Source: Schizophyllum amplum
Taxonomy: Eukaryota; Basidiomycota; Agaricomycetes; Agaricales; Schizophyllaceae
DNA length: 64,000 bases
Reading direction: 5' to 3'
NCBI GenBank assembly: GCA_007026445.1
Contig: VDMD01000046.1
Coordinates: 62,001-126,000 of the forward strand
Within the stretch, counting starts at the first letter, position 1. Every line of letters begins with the position of its first letter. A program made the position numbers and the translations under genes. Under the pieces are notes generated by a model that did not search any database, was not told the DNA's origin, and worked only from the letters and a program-made list of their open reading frames with translations. This document shows, piece by piece, positions 10,195 through 21,178 of this stretch.

Positions 10195-11540
10195 ATGGCC
10201 GACATTACGCCCGCGCCGCCGCCGCTGTCGGCGCCGACGATGGCTGCGCCCCAGCCGGTAGTGCCCATGCAATCTGCCACCGCCCCCGCTCAGTCCGCAG
10301 AGCCCGAGTACGCGTGCGAGACGCTGTACATCCAGAACCTCAACGAGAAGATCAAGGTCGACGGTGCGCGTTCTCTCGTTTCCCCTTTACTTGTTTGCTG
10401 ATCATATGGTCCTGATCTTCTTGTGCATGCTATGGTGGTTTCTCCCCATGTAGTGATGAAGCAGACTCTGCGTGCGCTGTTCAAGACGTATGGCGAGGTC
10501 CTCGATGTTGTCGCGCATCGCAATCTGCGCATGCGCGGACAGGCGTTTGTGTCGTTTGCGGACGTGGATGCTGCGCGCCGCGCCGCGCGAGAAGTACGTG
10601 GCTTCCCACTCTACACGAAGCCCATGGTGCGTTGCGTTCTTGTACTGTACTGAACGCGATCGCTGATCGACGTGCACTTGCAGCAAATATCCTTCGCGCG
10701 TACGCGTTCGGATGCGGTTGTCAAGCGGGTTGACGACTCTTCCTTCGATGAACATAAGAAGCGGAGGGAGGAGCACAAGCGTGCGTTGTCTGTAATGAAT
10801 AGTGAAGAGTACAGCTGACGCGGCTTTCCAGGCAAGACGCGGTACTCGAATCCTCTCAAGCAGAAGCTCAAGGCCAAGCGGATGGCTCTTGCGAGTGCGT
10901 GGCTCTCCTTATATTGGTGGATGGTGAAATTGATCTATCATTGCAGGCGATGGTGTATCCCATCTCCCTGCGACGCGGAGGCCCAATGTCCTCATGCCGG
11001 ACGAGTACCTGCCACCGAACAAGATTCTCTTCTTGCAAAACCTGCCCGAGACGGTCACGAAGGACCAACTCTCCGCGCTCTTCTCGCAGTGCGTATATCT
11101 CTCCATCGCTGCTCGCTCGACTGTTGGTAGCTTGACTTCAACATATGTTGCTGACACGGTGTGCCTAGATACCCCAACCTGCACGAAGTGCGTATGGTGC
11201 CGACGAAGAAGGATATCGCGTTCGTGGAGTATTACGACGAGGCGGCGGCGACCAATGCGAAGGACGGGCTGCACAACTACAAGATGGACGGGGAGAACAA
11301 GATCAAGGTGAGTGCCGTGGTCTCACACTTCGATATCCTTGGCCTTCTCTTTTTGAACTGGCACTTCTCCTTGCCTGTCACTCATTTCTCACCCTTCTAT
11401 CACGTCCGCGCCTACATGTACAATTGCGTCGACAATTGCTCTCGCACTAAATGGCACACTGTCTCTGCTTCCTGCCTCGTGTTTCAACCAAGCGCACGTT
11501 TGCTGACGTCCTTCTCCAGATCACATACGCCAGAAAATAG
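10195..11540 (+). CDS. U1A/U2B''-type spliceosomal snRNP protein
   Basis: The protein has two RRM domains and binds a U1 or U2 snRNA stem-loop. There are seven exons: 10195-10363, 10454-10626, 10684-10780, 10832-10894, 10947-11088, 11169-11307 and 11520-11540, totalling 804 nt (267 aa, in frame). RRM1 carries RNP2 (TLYIQNLNEKI) and RNP1 (RGQAFVSF). RRM2 starts NKILFLQNLPETVTKDQL and ends GENKIKITYARK, the diagnostic C-terminus of U1A/U2B''. The linker contains KRVDDSSFDEHKKRREEHK. Many fungi have a single protein covering both roles, so I do not choose between U1A and U2B''. The N-terminus is Ala/Pro-rich. It is divergent from A2. Confidence 0.93.
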
Positions 11541-11752
11541 GCGCATTTCCATCTTTGTCGCGTTGTATGGGTTGTTGTATCATAGTGTTTGTTCAATTTT
11601 CTTGCACGATACTGTTCAAGCATGAGGCGCGCTTGCGCCATGCATGCTGTCGCTTGATTGCTGTGCATAGGACGTGGTGTCCAGCTCTTTGCTCCGCTTC
11701 TCTTCGTCGTCGTCCAGGCAGCCAGAGGTTCGCTCCACGCGTGGCCGTTCGA
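11541..11752. other. Short intergenic gap before tRNA-Tyr
   Basis: This is the 3' UTR of the snRNP gene and the 5' flank of the tRNA. Nothing else is recognisable. Confidence 0.4.
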
Positions 11753-11834
11753 CCTTCCTTAGCTCAGTTGGAAGAGCATCAGACTGTAATTGGATAATAT
11801 ATGGGGGTCGCCTGTTCGAACCAGGCAGGAAGGA
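11753..11834 (+). tRNA. tRNA-Tyr (anticodon GTA), with short intron
   Basis: The acceptor stem CCTTCCT pairs with AGGAAGG (11827-11833), with discriminator A. The A box is TTAGCTCAGTTGG-like. The T arm GCCTG-TTCGAAC-CAGGC is perfect. The anticodon loop reads CTGTAA with anticodon GTA. The gene is 82 nt, about 9 nt longer than a mature tRNA without a long variable arm, so a short intron 3' of the anticodon (roughly 11793-11801) is expected; tRNA-Tyr is usually intron-containing in eukaryotes. The C1-G72 pair is the eukaryotic tyrosine identity pair. The anticodon stem as I fold it has one G-A mismatch and one wobble pair. Confidence 0.85.
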
Positions 11835-12410
11835 GTCGTCATCTGAGGCGTGGCTTTTTTCTTTCGCCTACGGACGACGGCTGGTCGACGGTCTGAAGCT
11901 TTCCAGAAGTCAAGGGTTGAAAGTGTGCCGCGTACGTCCGGTCACTGAGCCACTCCTGGGCGTGCAGTATTGTGGTATCTGCCCTTGGTCTTCGCGTTGC
12001 CCTCTCTGCACGCACATAGCCTCCGGCACGGGGGTGGCGAGGGGTAGACGGGACTCGGACGCGTGTGCGTACGTCAACCAAATATTTGTTCGTCCGCATT
12101 CGTATTTTGGTATGAGTCACACGGAAGTTCCAACTTGTCTTTCCGACTTCATGATGTCTTCATGTATTTCCTTGCCAGACCCGTTCAGGACAATTGGACG
12201 CTCAATCTCTTAGCTTGTTATACTCCTTCATGTGCATCCAGAGTAACCTTGTCTTTATAAGAGAAGCAGAAGCTCTTTGCCACGATGAACATCCCTTCGA
12301 ATCCATTCAGCATCTGACAAGAAGCATGTGTTCTGCTCCCTCCTTATCCGAGTCCCACGACGTGTAAGACGGCTGGCGACGAACGCGTTCACTCACTACA
12401 ACAGCACGCC
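11835..12410. other. Intergenic region upstream of the secreted GH-like gene
   Basis: No gene is supported. A TTTATAAGAG stretch near 12254, about 155 bp before the ATG at 12411, may be a TATA box. Confidence 0.4.
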
Positions 12411-14569
12411 ATGCGATTGGCGGCCCTAGGTGCACTTGCTGGAGCAGCCCTCGCGCAGGACTGGCAGACATGGTGCGTGAACTGCCTACCGATGTCGACA
12501 GGACCTGATGCAAGCCTTGCAGGTGCGGCAAGCACTACGAGAATGGATCGCCAATTGTTCCGCCTGGGGGACGGTTTCCTGAGCCAGTCAGCTCAGAGAC
12601 ACCGCTGGTCGCGGTTCGCTGCGCGCAAGCGATCGCACCTTACCTGCCTGAAGACGCGGGCTCGGACGACGTCTCTGTCCTCATCGACCTCCCGGTGCGC
12701 TACTACCAGATCTCCGGCGCAGAGTCTATAGACCTCTCGAACGCAAGCACGATGTCTGTCACCGTCAGCCTGGGCGACACTATCCTTGCCACTGGCGAAG
12801 TCCCGCTGAATGCGACCAAGCATGCACTCCCCTTCTCTCTCTCCGAACTGGAGCCATCGAGCCAGCCGCGCACGCTTACTTGCCGCGCGACGTATGGAGA
12901 CCAAGAGTACACCGGCACCACATCTCTGGCGTACCTCCCTGCACCCGACGCAGGCTCAGTCACCAAGATGGACCGCCGCACCGGCGCACTCCTCGCACGA
13001 CCTGCGAACGACAGCACTGGCGCGTACGCCCCCGTCGTGCCCGTCGGCTTCTACACTATCTACGGCGACTACCTTACAAATGATCCCGTCGGCGTCGCCG
13101 CGAATCTCAGCGCACAGGGCCTGGCGCTCGTGCACCCCGTGCCTACATTCGACGACTCCCTCGAGGCGGTGCTCGACGCGATCGAGGCAGCGGGCCTGTA
13201 TCTCATGTACGACATGCGCGGCACGTACAGCAACGCGACATCGGTGGATGAGCAGGTGCGCGCGGTGCGGGGGCGCAAGAATCTGCTGCTGTGGTATACG
13301 GCAGACGAGCCGGACGGGACGTCGGATGACCTGAACGCAACGGTAGCGGCGCGCAATCTTATCACCGGGTTAGACGGTGGGGACGGAGAGGGTGGGGTTG
13401 GGTACCATCCGGTATCGTTGGTGCTCAACTGCCAGGACTACTACTACTCGGAGTACACGGCGGGCGCGGACATAGTGCTACAGGACGCGTATACGATCGG
13501 GAACAACGTGCGTTTTGTGAACCATGCTTCTTCGTTGTCTCGGCTGACTGTCTTTTAGGTCACCTACTCCACGGTCTGGGACACGGCAAGTCCATCACAT
13601 TGCCTGCTTTGCGTATGCGCAGACTGATGCGCTATTCTTTCAGGTTTGTACCGAGGACTACGGCGATTGCGGGTGAGAGCGTCGGTCGCCCCTCGGGTCG
13701 CAAAGTATCTGACTGCATAGCTTGGCAGCTGCGATAATTGCAAAGGTCAGGACCCAACATGTCGAAGTGGCATTCAGCTCACCCTCATTACAGGCTCTTT
13801 TGTCGATATTGCAACGCGTCTCGACCAGTTCCGTCAGCGGAATTTCATCAATGGCTGGGATCTGACCAAGTCGTTGTGGACCGTACCGCAGGCCTTTGGG
13901 AATGAGTCGTACGTGCATTTCCATCAACAAGCTGTCGTCCTTTTTTCTTTTCCTGTATCTTTTTATACTTCCTCCTGCTGACGTCGATCCAGCTACTGGC
14001 CACGGTATCCTACCGGCAAGGAGTTCCTCGTCGAGAGCATCATCGGCATCAATCACGGTGCGCTCGGTACGCGCCCTGAGGTCCCCTCTCACGCACAGCC
14101 CTCTGATCTTACTTTAGGCGTCATTCCATGGGACGATCCTACCCCGGACGACATCAAGCAGGCGGCGTCCATGCTCGCGCGTGCCATGCCGTCTATGCTG
14201 CCCTACCTCGCAAGCCCGACCTCCGTCGTCGATAGGCGTGTCGTCCATGGTGTAGACATCACGTTGTGGACAATTGAGGAGCAATCTCGGGGCGTCCAGT
14301 CGTTCGACACTGTCGCGCAAACGTGTCCTGGCGCGGGAGATCTCATTGCTGATGCTACATGCGTCGCCACAAACTCTACCCGAAGGACGCTTGTTCTCGC
14401 GGCGAATACGGCCTACGAGGAGGCGACGATTGCGTGGTCGGACCTCGGGCTGTCGCCGGCGGGCGAGGTGGAGCCGGTGCTGGCGAGGGGGACGGCTGTA
14501 ACAACCGATGGTACGAGCGTGACTTTCGAGGCCATAGGTTCGGGTGCGTTCATTGTACCTTCGGGATAG
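12411..14569 (+). CDS. Secreted glycoside-hydrolase-like protein (TIM-barrel type, specificity unknown)
   Basis: The protein starts MRLAALGALAGAALAQDW, a signal peptide with cleavage after ALA. The mature part has an N-terminal all-beta-looking region, then TIM-barrel-like segments (VVPVGFYTIYGDYL, LVHPVPTFDD, LYLMYDMRGTY, LLLWYTADEPDGTSDD, VLNCQDYYY, GINHGVIPWDDP). I recall a conserved basidiomycete family of this form, usually named only as glycoside-hydrolase superfamily. The Asp-Glu in TADEPDG and the Asp in PWDDP are candidate acidic residues, by inference. There are several introns; the one at 13586-13643 appears to be GC-AG. Cys pairs (CGKHYENGSPIVPP; CTEDYGDCGCDNCKG) suggest disulfides. 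It is an extracellular enzyme of unknown substrate. Confidence 0.7.
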
Positions 14570-14799
14570 GTTGAATGCTGGAACGTTCGAGACGCGGTTG
14601 GTCATGTACTCGTGGCGCAAGCGCGTGCCGTTGGTCTGGGCCGTCTATTGTTCTCTTTTCAGACCTTATCATTGCCTTTTCTGGAACAATAACACGCCGA
14701 ACCGTCTTAAAGAGCTTGACCGAGCTGGGACTCGTTTGTTCCTCTATGTAAGCGTCCCTCGATTTCACCCTGTCCTTGAGTACCGATTTGCGAATAGGG

Positions 14800-16221
14800 A
14801 TGAGCGGTACGTTAGCATCGACGCAACTTATATGCGCACTACCTGACGTTATTTCAGCGCCATATATGCATAGCCCTCAACCTGTACGGCCGTACCTAAT
14901 TGCTGCTGAGCCCAGTACACCGACCATGCAGGCAGGTCCGAGTCGAGATCATGAAGAGCAACGCCGTCGCACCACGTCCGACATCGGCCATGGCCTCATC
15001 AATGCTCTCTTTCCGCATGCCGGAAAACGACAACGAGCGCGCAGTTTGCCCAGCACGACACTTTCAGTCTTCAAGATTCGCGATACCGACGGGCGCCGCT
15101 GCGTCCCCGTGGATCCGAGCGACGAGTCGAAGGGTACCCTTGTCAGATTCGGCGGTGGCACAAAAAATACTGTGTCCCTATCCGCCTTTGCAATCCAGTT
15201 GTACAATGAGCAACCCATGAGCCCTCCGAGTCTGCGTGCACCTCGTATCGCCCCCGTTCCTTTACCCGACGCATCCGCCAAGAGCCATTCAGCTGGATCC
15301 TCGGCCACGAATATACCCCGTGGCTCAAATATCGAACATGACACCTCCGCGCCTGCTATCCCCTCCACTCTCAGTCCGGTCGACCTGCCCGATCTGTCGA
15401 CTTTCACGACTGTTAGGTCGAAGGTGATGGACTCGACCTTGGTGTCTGTCGACCGCCACAATATGGATTCTGGCACCCATCTCTGCATCACTATCGGCGC
15501 GAGCGAGTCTCACACGCCGCAGGGAAGACACGCGATGCTTCGGGATTTCGAGCCGTTCGACGTCGCCATGAAATCAATAACACGCCTGGACATACGGTCA
15601 CTAGTGCTACTCGAAGTCGTCGTGAACGAGCCTCGGGTGCATGGAGGCCCACATGCGGGCCAGGACGCCTTGCTGGTGGTACTGAAGCACCTCGTGTCGC
15701 ATCTGTGGTGCATCTCGATCTTGTGCATCTTCTCGCGAATGGATAGCGTTACGAAAACAGGTGATTGCGTGCGTGCGGAAGCACTCAAGAACCGGCTCGT
15801 CGGCCTTGAATGCCTCATTCTACATGGCAAGGCGTCCCTCCCACGCGCAGCAATGTTTCTTTCGGATACGGTACAGGACCTCGTTTTCGACATGCCTCTC
15901 TCGACTCAGGACCTGATAGAAACTCTCCAGAAGGTACACGGAGGACTCAAAAGTGTCCTCGTCACTGATCTGCAGGTGGGCCCCGTCGTCATTCCTGCTG
16001 GCATGACTTTTCCGTCACGTATGGATTTGATCACCACGAATGCCTGCGATCCAGACATGATGAAGCTGCTGTGGGTTGTGCCAGAAGACACCGTTCTCTA
16101 CCTCACGGTAGTCGGTCGAGTCTGTCCCGAAGTAGTCAGTACGGTGTTCGCCTCTCATGTACAGTGGTCGCTGGTATACCGTCCCGGTTCGATGATGGAG
16201 GTTGCGCCATCGCACTGGTAG
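14800..16221 (+). CDS. Divergent family-A-like gene, unpaired (A5)
   Basis: The model is exon 1 14800-14806 (ATGAGCG), intron 14807-14857 and exon 2 14858-16221, giving 456 aa in frame. A very short first exon followed by an intron of about 51 bp matches the A family. The C-terminal half aligns with A1-A4 in order: THLCITIG with the LKLDIDVG position, LECLILHGKAS with LRYLRIEGQAT, ITTNACDPDMMKLLWVV with HITADDPTALL, and LYLTVVGRVCPEVVSTVFASHVQWSL with LRLTVTGxECPAEVAxLFAxPRxW. The N-terminal part is a different low-complexity sequence. It has no B partner; its neighbour at the 3' side is the MYND gene. Function is unknown. Confidence 0.6.
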   Translation: MSGTLASTQLICALPDVISAPYMHSPQPVRPYLIAAEPSTPTMQAGPSRDHEEQRRRTTSDIGHGLINALFPHAGKRQRARSLPSTTLSVFKIRDTDGRRCVPVDPSDESKGTLVRFGGGTKNTVSLSAFAIQLYNEQPMSPPSLRAPRIAPVPLPDASAKSHSAGSSATNIPRGSNIEHDTSAPAIPSTLSPVDLPDLSTFTTVRSKVMDSTLVSVDRHNMDSGTHLCITIGASESHTPQGRHAMLRDFEPFDVAMKSITRLDIRSLVLLEVVVNEPRVHGGPHAGQDALLVVLKHLVSHLWCISILCIFSRMDSVTKTGDCVRAEALKNRLVGLECLILHGKASLPRAAMFLSDTVQDLVFDMPLSTQDLIETLQKVHGGLKSVLVTDLQVGPVVIPAGMTFPSRMDLITTNACDPDMMKLLWVVPEDTVLYLTVVGRVCPEVVSTVFASHVQWSLVYRPGSMMEVAPSHW

Positions 16222-16589
16222 TACTTTGAAAGTGTCTCCGAATGCAGAAGGATGCCTCGAGCCTGCTTGCCTGACTTCAGCTGCCAGGTGGCAACCGACA
16301 GGTTGGCTATTGTTTTGTTTCTGCCAGCCGTGCTGGCCGGCGTCCATGAAGATTACAGCCGGACATATTCCCCATTTCTTGGCCAGCGTAGCGCGGACAG
16401 TGCACTTTGTGCTCACAGTACCTACCGCGGATGCGGCGGTCGGCGCGCAGGCTTTCCGACCGCGTTATCATACCTTCATGGACTCTGATCGTTGACCCCA
16501 CCATCGTACGGCTCCGCTAGTGTATCAAGACAACATATGTATGCTATACGAAAGCGATAGATTGCAGTTCTGTACAAGATATGAGAGTC

Positions 16590-18490
16590 TTATGCAGGGG
16601 TATCATGTTTGTCCTCGACAGACTCTCTAATATAATGACCGCCGCGATCCCACCATTGCTTCTCCGCAGAGTCCAGTTGGTCGATGTCCGCATCCCTGAT
16701 TTCAGAGATGTCTTCGAACGGAGGCATGATGATCGACTGGAGCTCGTAGCCCGCGTAGTGAACTGATAACGAGATGTACATCTGACGGCGAGGCAGTCCG
16801 TTTGTCTGCTCCGTGCTTCGAGCAGCGATGGTAGGGCCCACCATTCCACATTCACGCAGGTCGAGGTCGAGCAAGATATTGTCCTGCAAAGGTACAGCGC
16901 GCGTGTGTCCAAAAATCTCGCCGCGACAATCGAAGACAAGCGCGACCGCAAGCGAATTAAGGTGACTCCAGTCACGAGAGGAGATTTTTAAGTCGTCTAT
17001 ATCGAACTGAGTAGAATATAAGACGACGAAAAAGAAGCTCACATTGGGCGTGCAGGCCACATTCGTTCCGGTGGCGCCCTTGAGCGCGCCAGTCGGCCTT
17101 CTGGCAGCTGTGGGAACAGTAATAGGCAAGACCGCAGGGGCAACGCTTGAGAGGACCGCTCATGGCATGTCGAGTGCACTGTGGAACCGCGTCAATTGAG
17201 ATCCAGATTGCGCTCGCCCGTGAGTAGAAAACGTACCATCTCATTCGAACAGATCCTCATGAGTCTCTTTTCGATTGACTCTGCGCGACGCATAATCGCG
17301 TGGCATAGTCGAAGATCTTCCAGACGAACTGAGATGATTGACGGTATATCGACTCCGGCCTTGGGCAGAGCTTGGGGCAATGCGAAAGCAGCGGAACGGT
17401 GCACAAGACAGAGCTCCACATTGTCGAGTGTGTCGTCCATCCTCTTTACGTCCACTCGCGGCGACCCCTGCGCAATGCTGATGACTTTTTGGATGAATCC
17501 CCTCTTGAGGGAAAGCTGAAGACGGCGATCTCCGCCTCCGGGAGATAACCACAGCGAGCCGAGGGCTCTGCATACCGCGTATACAGCGTCAAGTTCGTAG
17601 TGCAGTTTCTCGGCGATTGAACGAGCGCCATCCAAAAGAGCGAGCCACTCCAGCGTCACTGCTTTGGGATAGGACGGCTCGGAGCCAGGGTGCATCACTA
17701 ATGCCCGCAGCAGGACGGCGTGAAATTCGATAAGCGCGATACATTCTTTCCAGTCGTGGTCGGTGCCATCATCATCCATCAAGCTTTCGGTACCGCGCAG
17801 CTGATATTGAGCTCGTTCGGTGAGTAACTCGACGATTTTCTTCTTGTTTCCCTGGAACGCGTCGAGTAGCTCGCGAAGGAAGGTCAAATGGTCGCATATG
17901 AGGAGAAGCCCGAAGGTCGTGCCGAACTGGTATTCGACTTGCACGGCCAAAGCTGAATTGTCCGGCATGGGCACTGGCAGTGGCAGACGTGTATATGCGT
18001 GATGGAGGCGCCAGACATTGAAAAACAGGGCCAGCGATGTGGCGTCTTGCACGAGCACCGAGACCAAGGATTCTGACCTGCTGGCGACGAAGCAAAGAGT
18101 AGAGATGGTCAAGGCAGCCATGCCGACGTCAGGGCCAACGATGTTACCCGCTGCTGGATGGAAGAACACGATCCACTGTCGAAGGCAGGTCCACACCTGG
18201 GTAGAGTACACAGCGATAGGACCAGAGGAGACGTTGATCACCGCACTGGCCGATAGCTCCTTGAGAATTGCCACGGCGAGTCGATATCGCGTTTGCGCCC
18301 TGAAGTTGACGGGAGCTTTGAGCTTTGTAATATGGTCAGGGCTCATTTCCTGAAGGGCCTTCTTGCAGATCGGCGTCCCGAGAAACTTCTCCAACTTGTC
18401 CTGCCATGCAGATCTACCGTACGGGGTGTCTAACGACTGTCGGAGAGCGACGATGCGCTCATTGACGGCTGTGATCGACGGAGCAGCCAT
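16590..18490 (-). CDS. MYND zinc-finger protein 1
   Basis: Three exons (17237-18490, 17043-17178, 16590-16996) give 598 aa in frame. About 420 residues of an uncharacterised helical region precede a MYND finger near residues 420-460 (QCTRHAMSGPLKRCPCGLAYYC, then HSCQKADWRAQ and a final H...C). The conserved Cys/His spacing C-x2-C...CxxC...CxxxC...HxxxC is essentially complete. The C-terminal domain includes WWDRGGH. MYND fingers mediate protein-protein contacts, but no partner is implied. It is a paralogue of the next gene, tandem and same strand, and convergent with A5. Confidence 0.78.
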
Positions 18491-18868
18491 ACTGTAGGAG
18501 TTTCAGGTCAATGAGCCGAGTCAACTGAGGGACGAGCTCACATTCAGCGATCTCGCGCACGAGTCAATGGACGTTCAAGTTGAAAAGCGTGGGAGTGCGT
18601 TACAATCACGATGGCGGCTCCATCACGCGTCACGGCCTCTATTGTTCAACACATCACGTGACTGTCACAATCCCAACTAAGTACTCGGGCGCGAAAGCTG
18701 ATTGAGTTCGTACGATATCAATCTGTCTAGACTGAGACCTGATGCCTTCACAGTCAAAGCATATAACACAGGTGGAGCAAGGTATCCCAAGCTTGAGTTG
18801 AACGTACACAGTACATATATCCGGGCTGAATCTTCAGCAAGCTTCATGACCCACGAATATCGACCTCG
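18491..18868. other. Intergenic gap between MYND genes
   Basis: This is the promoter of MYND gene 1 and the 3' flank of MYND gene 2. Nothing else is seen. Confidence 0.4.
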
Positions 18869-20769
18869 TCATTCTGCTGGAATGAAATGTCCCCCACAAT
18901 CCCACCACTGACTTTCCTCAACTTCCAAGCGGCCAAAGTGCGCTGTACCTACTTCGTGTAATCCCGACAGTGGAAGATCAGGCATCTTCACCGACTCATG
19001 CCCGTAGCCACCATGGTAGAAGGATACCACTATGCTCAGCTGACGCGCAGACTTGAGCTCGTTGCCGCATGCCTTCCCCTCCATGTGTGGAACCGGGTCC
19101 ATCAGCCCACCCTCGCGGAAGTCCAGAGAGACCACGATGTTATCCGCCACCCGAAGCCTGCGCGAGTATGACAGCGTCTCTTTGCCGCCTATGACAATGA
19201 TGATCAGAGCAAGGCAGAAGAAGTGACTTCGGACGCGGGGTGCGATGACCAGGTCGTCTACGAGAAATTTGTGAATATGTTCAAAATGAGAACAAAAGGA
19301 GAATACAAATATACACACATGTACGCAGGCCGCAAGCAGACCGGTGACGGGCTTCCCAATCAGCCTGTTGGCAGGCACGGGAGCAGTAGTTGGAAAGACC
19401 GCAAGGACAACGCCGCAGAGCGCCACTGTAGGCCTTTCGAGTGCACTGCGAGTTGCATGTCATCGTGGCGCACTAGATCCGCTTGAGTACGACGGCTCAC
19501 CTGCTCGTTTGAGCACACCCGCAAAAGTCTTTTCTGGAGAAGCATCGCCACCCGCATGATATCGTGACAGCCCCAGAAGCTTCTCTGGCGGTTCTTGATT
19601 GTGGGCGGAAGACTGGGATACTCGCGCAAGTGTTGCGCTACCGCCAAAGCCGCGGAGCGAGACACAAGTCCGCACTCGACCAATTCAAGTACACCGTCGA
19701 CGACAGGCATGTCCACCTCCAGCAAGCCTTGCGCGAGATCGCCCAGACGTTCGAGGAAGTGCTTTTTGAGGCATAGCACCAGGTGGCGTTCCCCATTGGC
19801 AGAGCGCCATAGCGAGGACAGAGCGGGGGTAGCCAAGAATAGGAATGGATGCTTTCGGTCTTGCGCTCGCTCGACATTCTTGACAGCCTCGTTGTTGACA
19901 TCGAAAAGGCGCAACCACTTCGAGGTGACGCCCTTCGGATACGATGGGCACGCCGAGTCGCGGCTGAGCACCAAAGCCTCTACGAGCCGAGCATGAGTCC
20001 GAATGATGCTCAGGTGCTCCAAACTTGCTTTGTTTGGCCACCCGTCTTCGATTTTGTAGTCGTATTCTCGGGTATAGACGTACGCTCTGTCAGTGAGAAG
20101 CCTGACGAGACCCCTCTTGTCCCCGGAGAACGCGGCGAGTAGCCCTCGAAGGAAAGCTGTACTGTCTATGTCGAGCAGTTGCTCAAACGCCTCGCCAAGT
20201 TGCGCCTCTACGTGGGTTCTGTGAAAGACATCCCACACGTTTGCAGGTATGTATACGTCGTAGAAGCGGAACATGTCGAAGATGAGCCCTAGAGAGTCGA
20301 TCTGCGAGCTGAGGAGTGGTGTAGCCAACGTTCTCGACGTTCCTACGGCGTTGTAGATAGTGGCGATATTCATTGCAGATATTGCAAGAGCGTCGCCGAC
20401 CACGTTGCCCGTCGCTGGGTAGATGAATGCGATCCATGACTGGAGATGACCCCACATCTGCTCGACGAATCTCTCGAGGTGCGCAGAGGGAACGTCGTCG
20501 TTTATACACGAGGCTTCGAAGAACAGTCCCGTGCTGACAGTAAAGGGTGTCTCCTCATCGAGGTCGGAGACGGGTGTATTGATTATCGCAATGCGGGAAG
20601 GGTGCATCTCCTGTAGAGCCGCTGTGAGGATGTCGGACTGGTCCACGAAATACTTTTCCAGTGGTTCCTCCCATGACGGAATGTACTCGGTCGTCCTGGG
20701 TAACCTCGATAGCTTCTGAAAATATTCATATGTGGCCTTGAGAGCCTCGACATGGCAATTGCTAGCCAT
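18869..20769 (-). CDS. MYND zinc-finger protein 2 (paralogue)
   Basis: Three exons (19501-20769, 19325-19445, 18869-19257) give 592 aa in frame, with the same intron positions and phases as the neighbour. The MYND finger reads QCTRKAYSGALRRCPCGLSNYC, then SRACQQADWEARHRSACG. The N-terminal region shares landmarks with the neighbour (LQEMxPxxI, WxxLQSWIxFxxPAxGNxVG, CPSYPKxVTxxWLxLxD, ICSNE before the intron). The C-terminus has ESQWWDCGGHFIPAE. This is a tandem duplication of a gene of unknown function. Confidence 0.78.
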
Positions 20770-21178
20770 TCTGAAAATCCCTCAGATTGCAGAGCTCCTA
20801 CGGCCGTGTGAACCATACTCACGTAGCGGCGTCAGGGGTGACAAGCTGAATAGTAATCAGGCAGGACGCGTGGACCGGCCAGTCGAATCCAGTGGTGGTC
20901 GGTTGAAGAGAGGAAGCTGGAGAGGCTTTCGTGCTTCCTAAACAGGAATGTGGCGTGAGAAAACCAAGTCTCGCGTACGCGCATCGCAGTTGTCGAGTTA
21001 TCTCGAGACAAGGGTCTGGGATTCACATGACGCCGTACGTGCAAAAGTTCGCGTGGAGGAGAGTTGTCGCTATGATGACACTAGTAGATGTTACTGTAGA
21101 TACAAGTGAATGTGTACGCAGAAATGCAAACTGGCCGCTCAGGAGAAAACATGTCCGCCTTCCTCACCGTCCTCGTTC
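20770..21178. other. Intergenic region
   Basis: This is the promoter of MYND gene 2 and the 3' flank of the metaxin-like gene. No feature is recognised. Confidence 0.4.
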
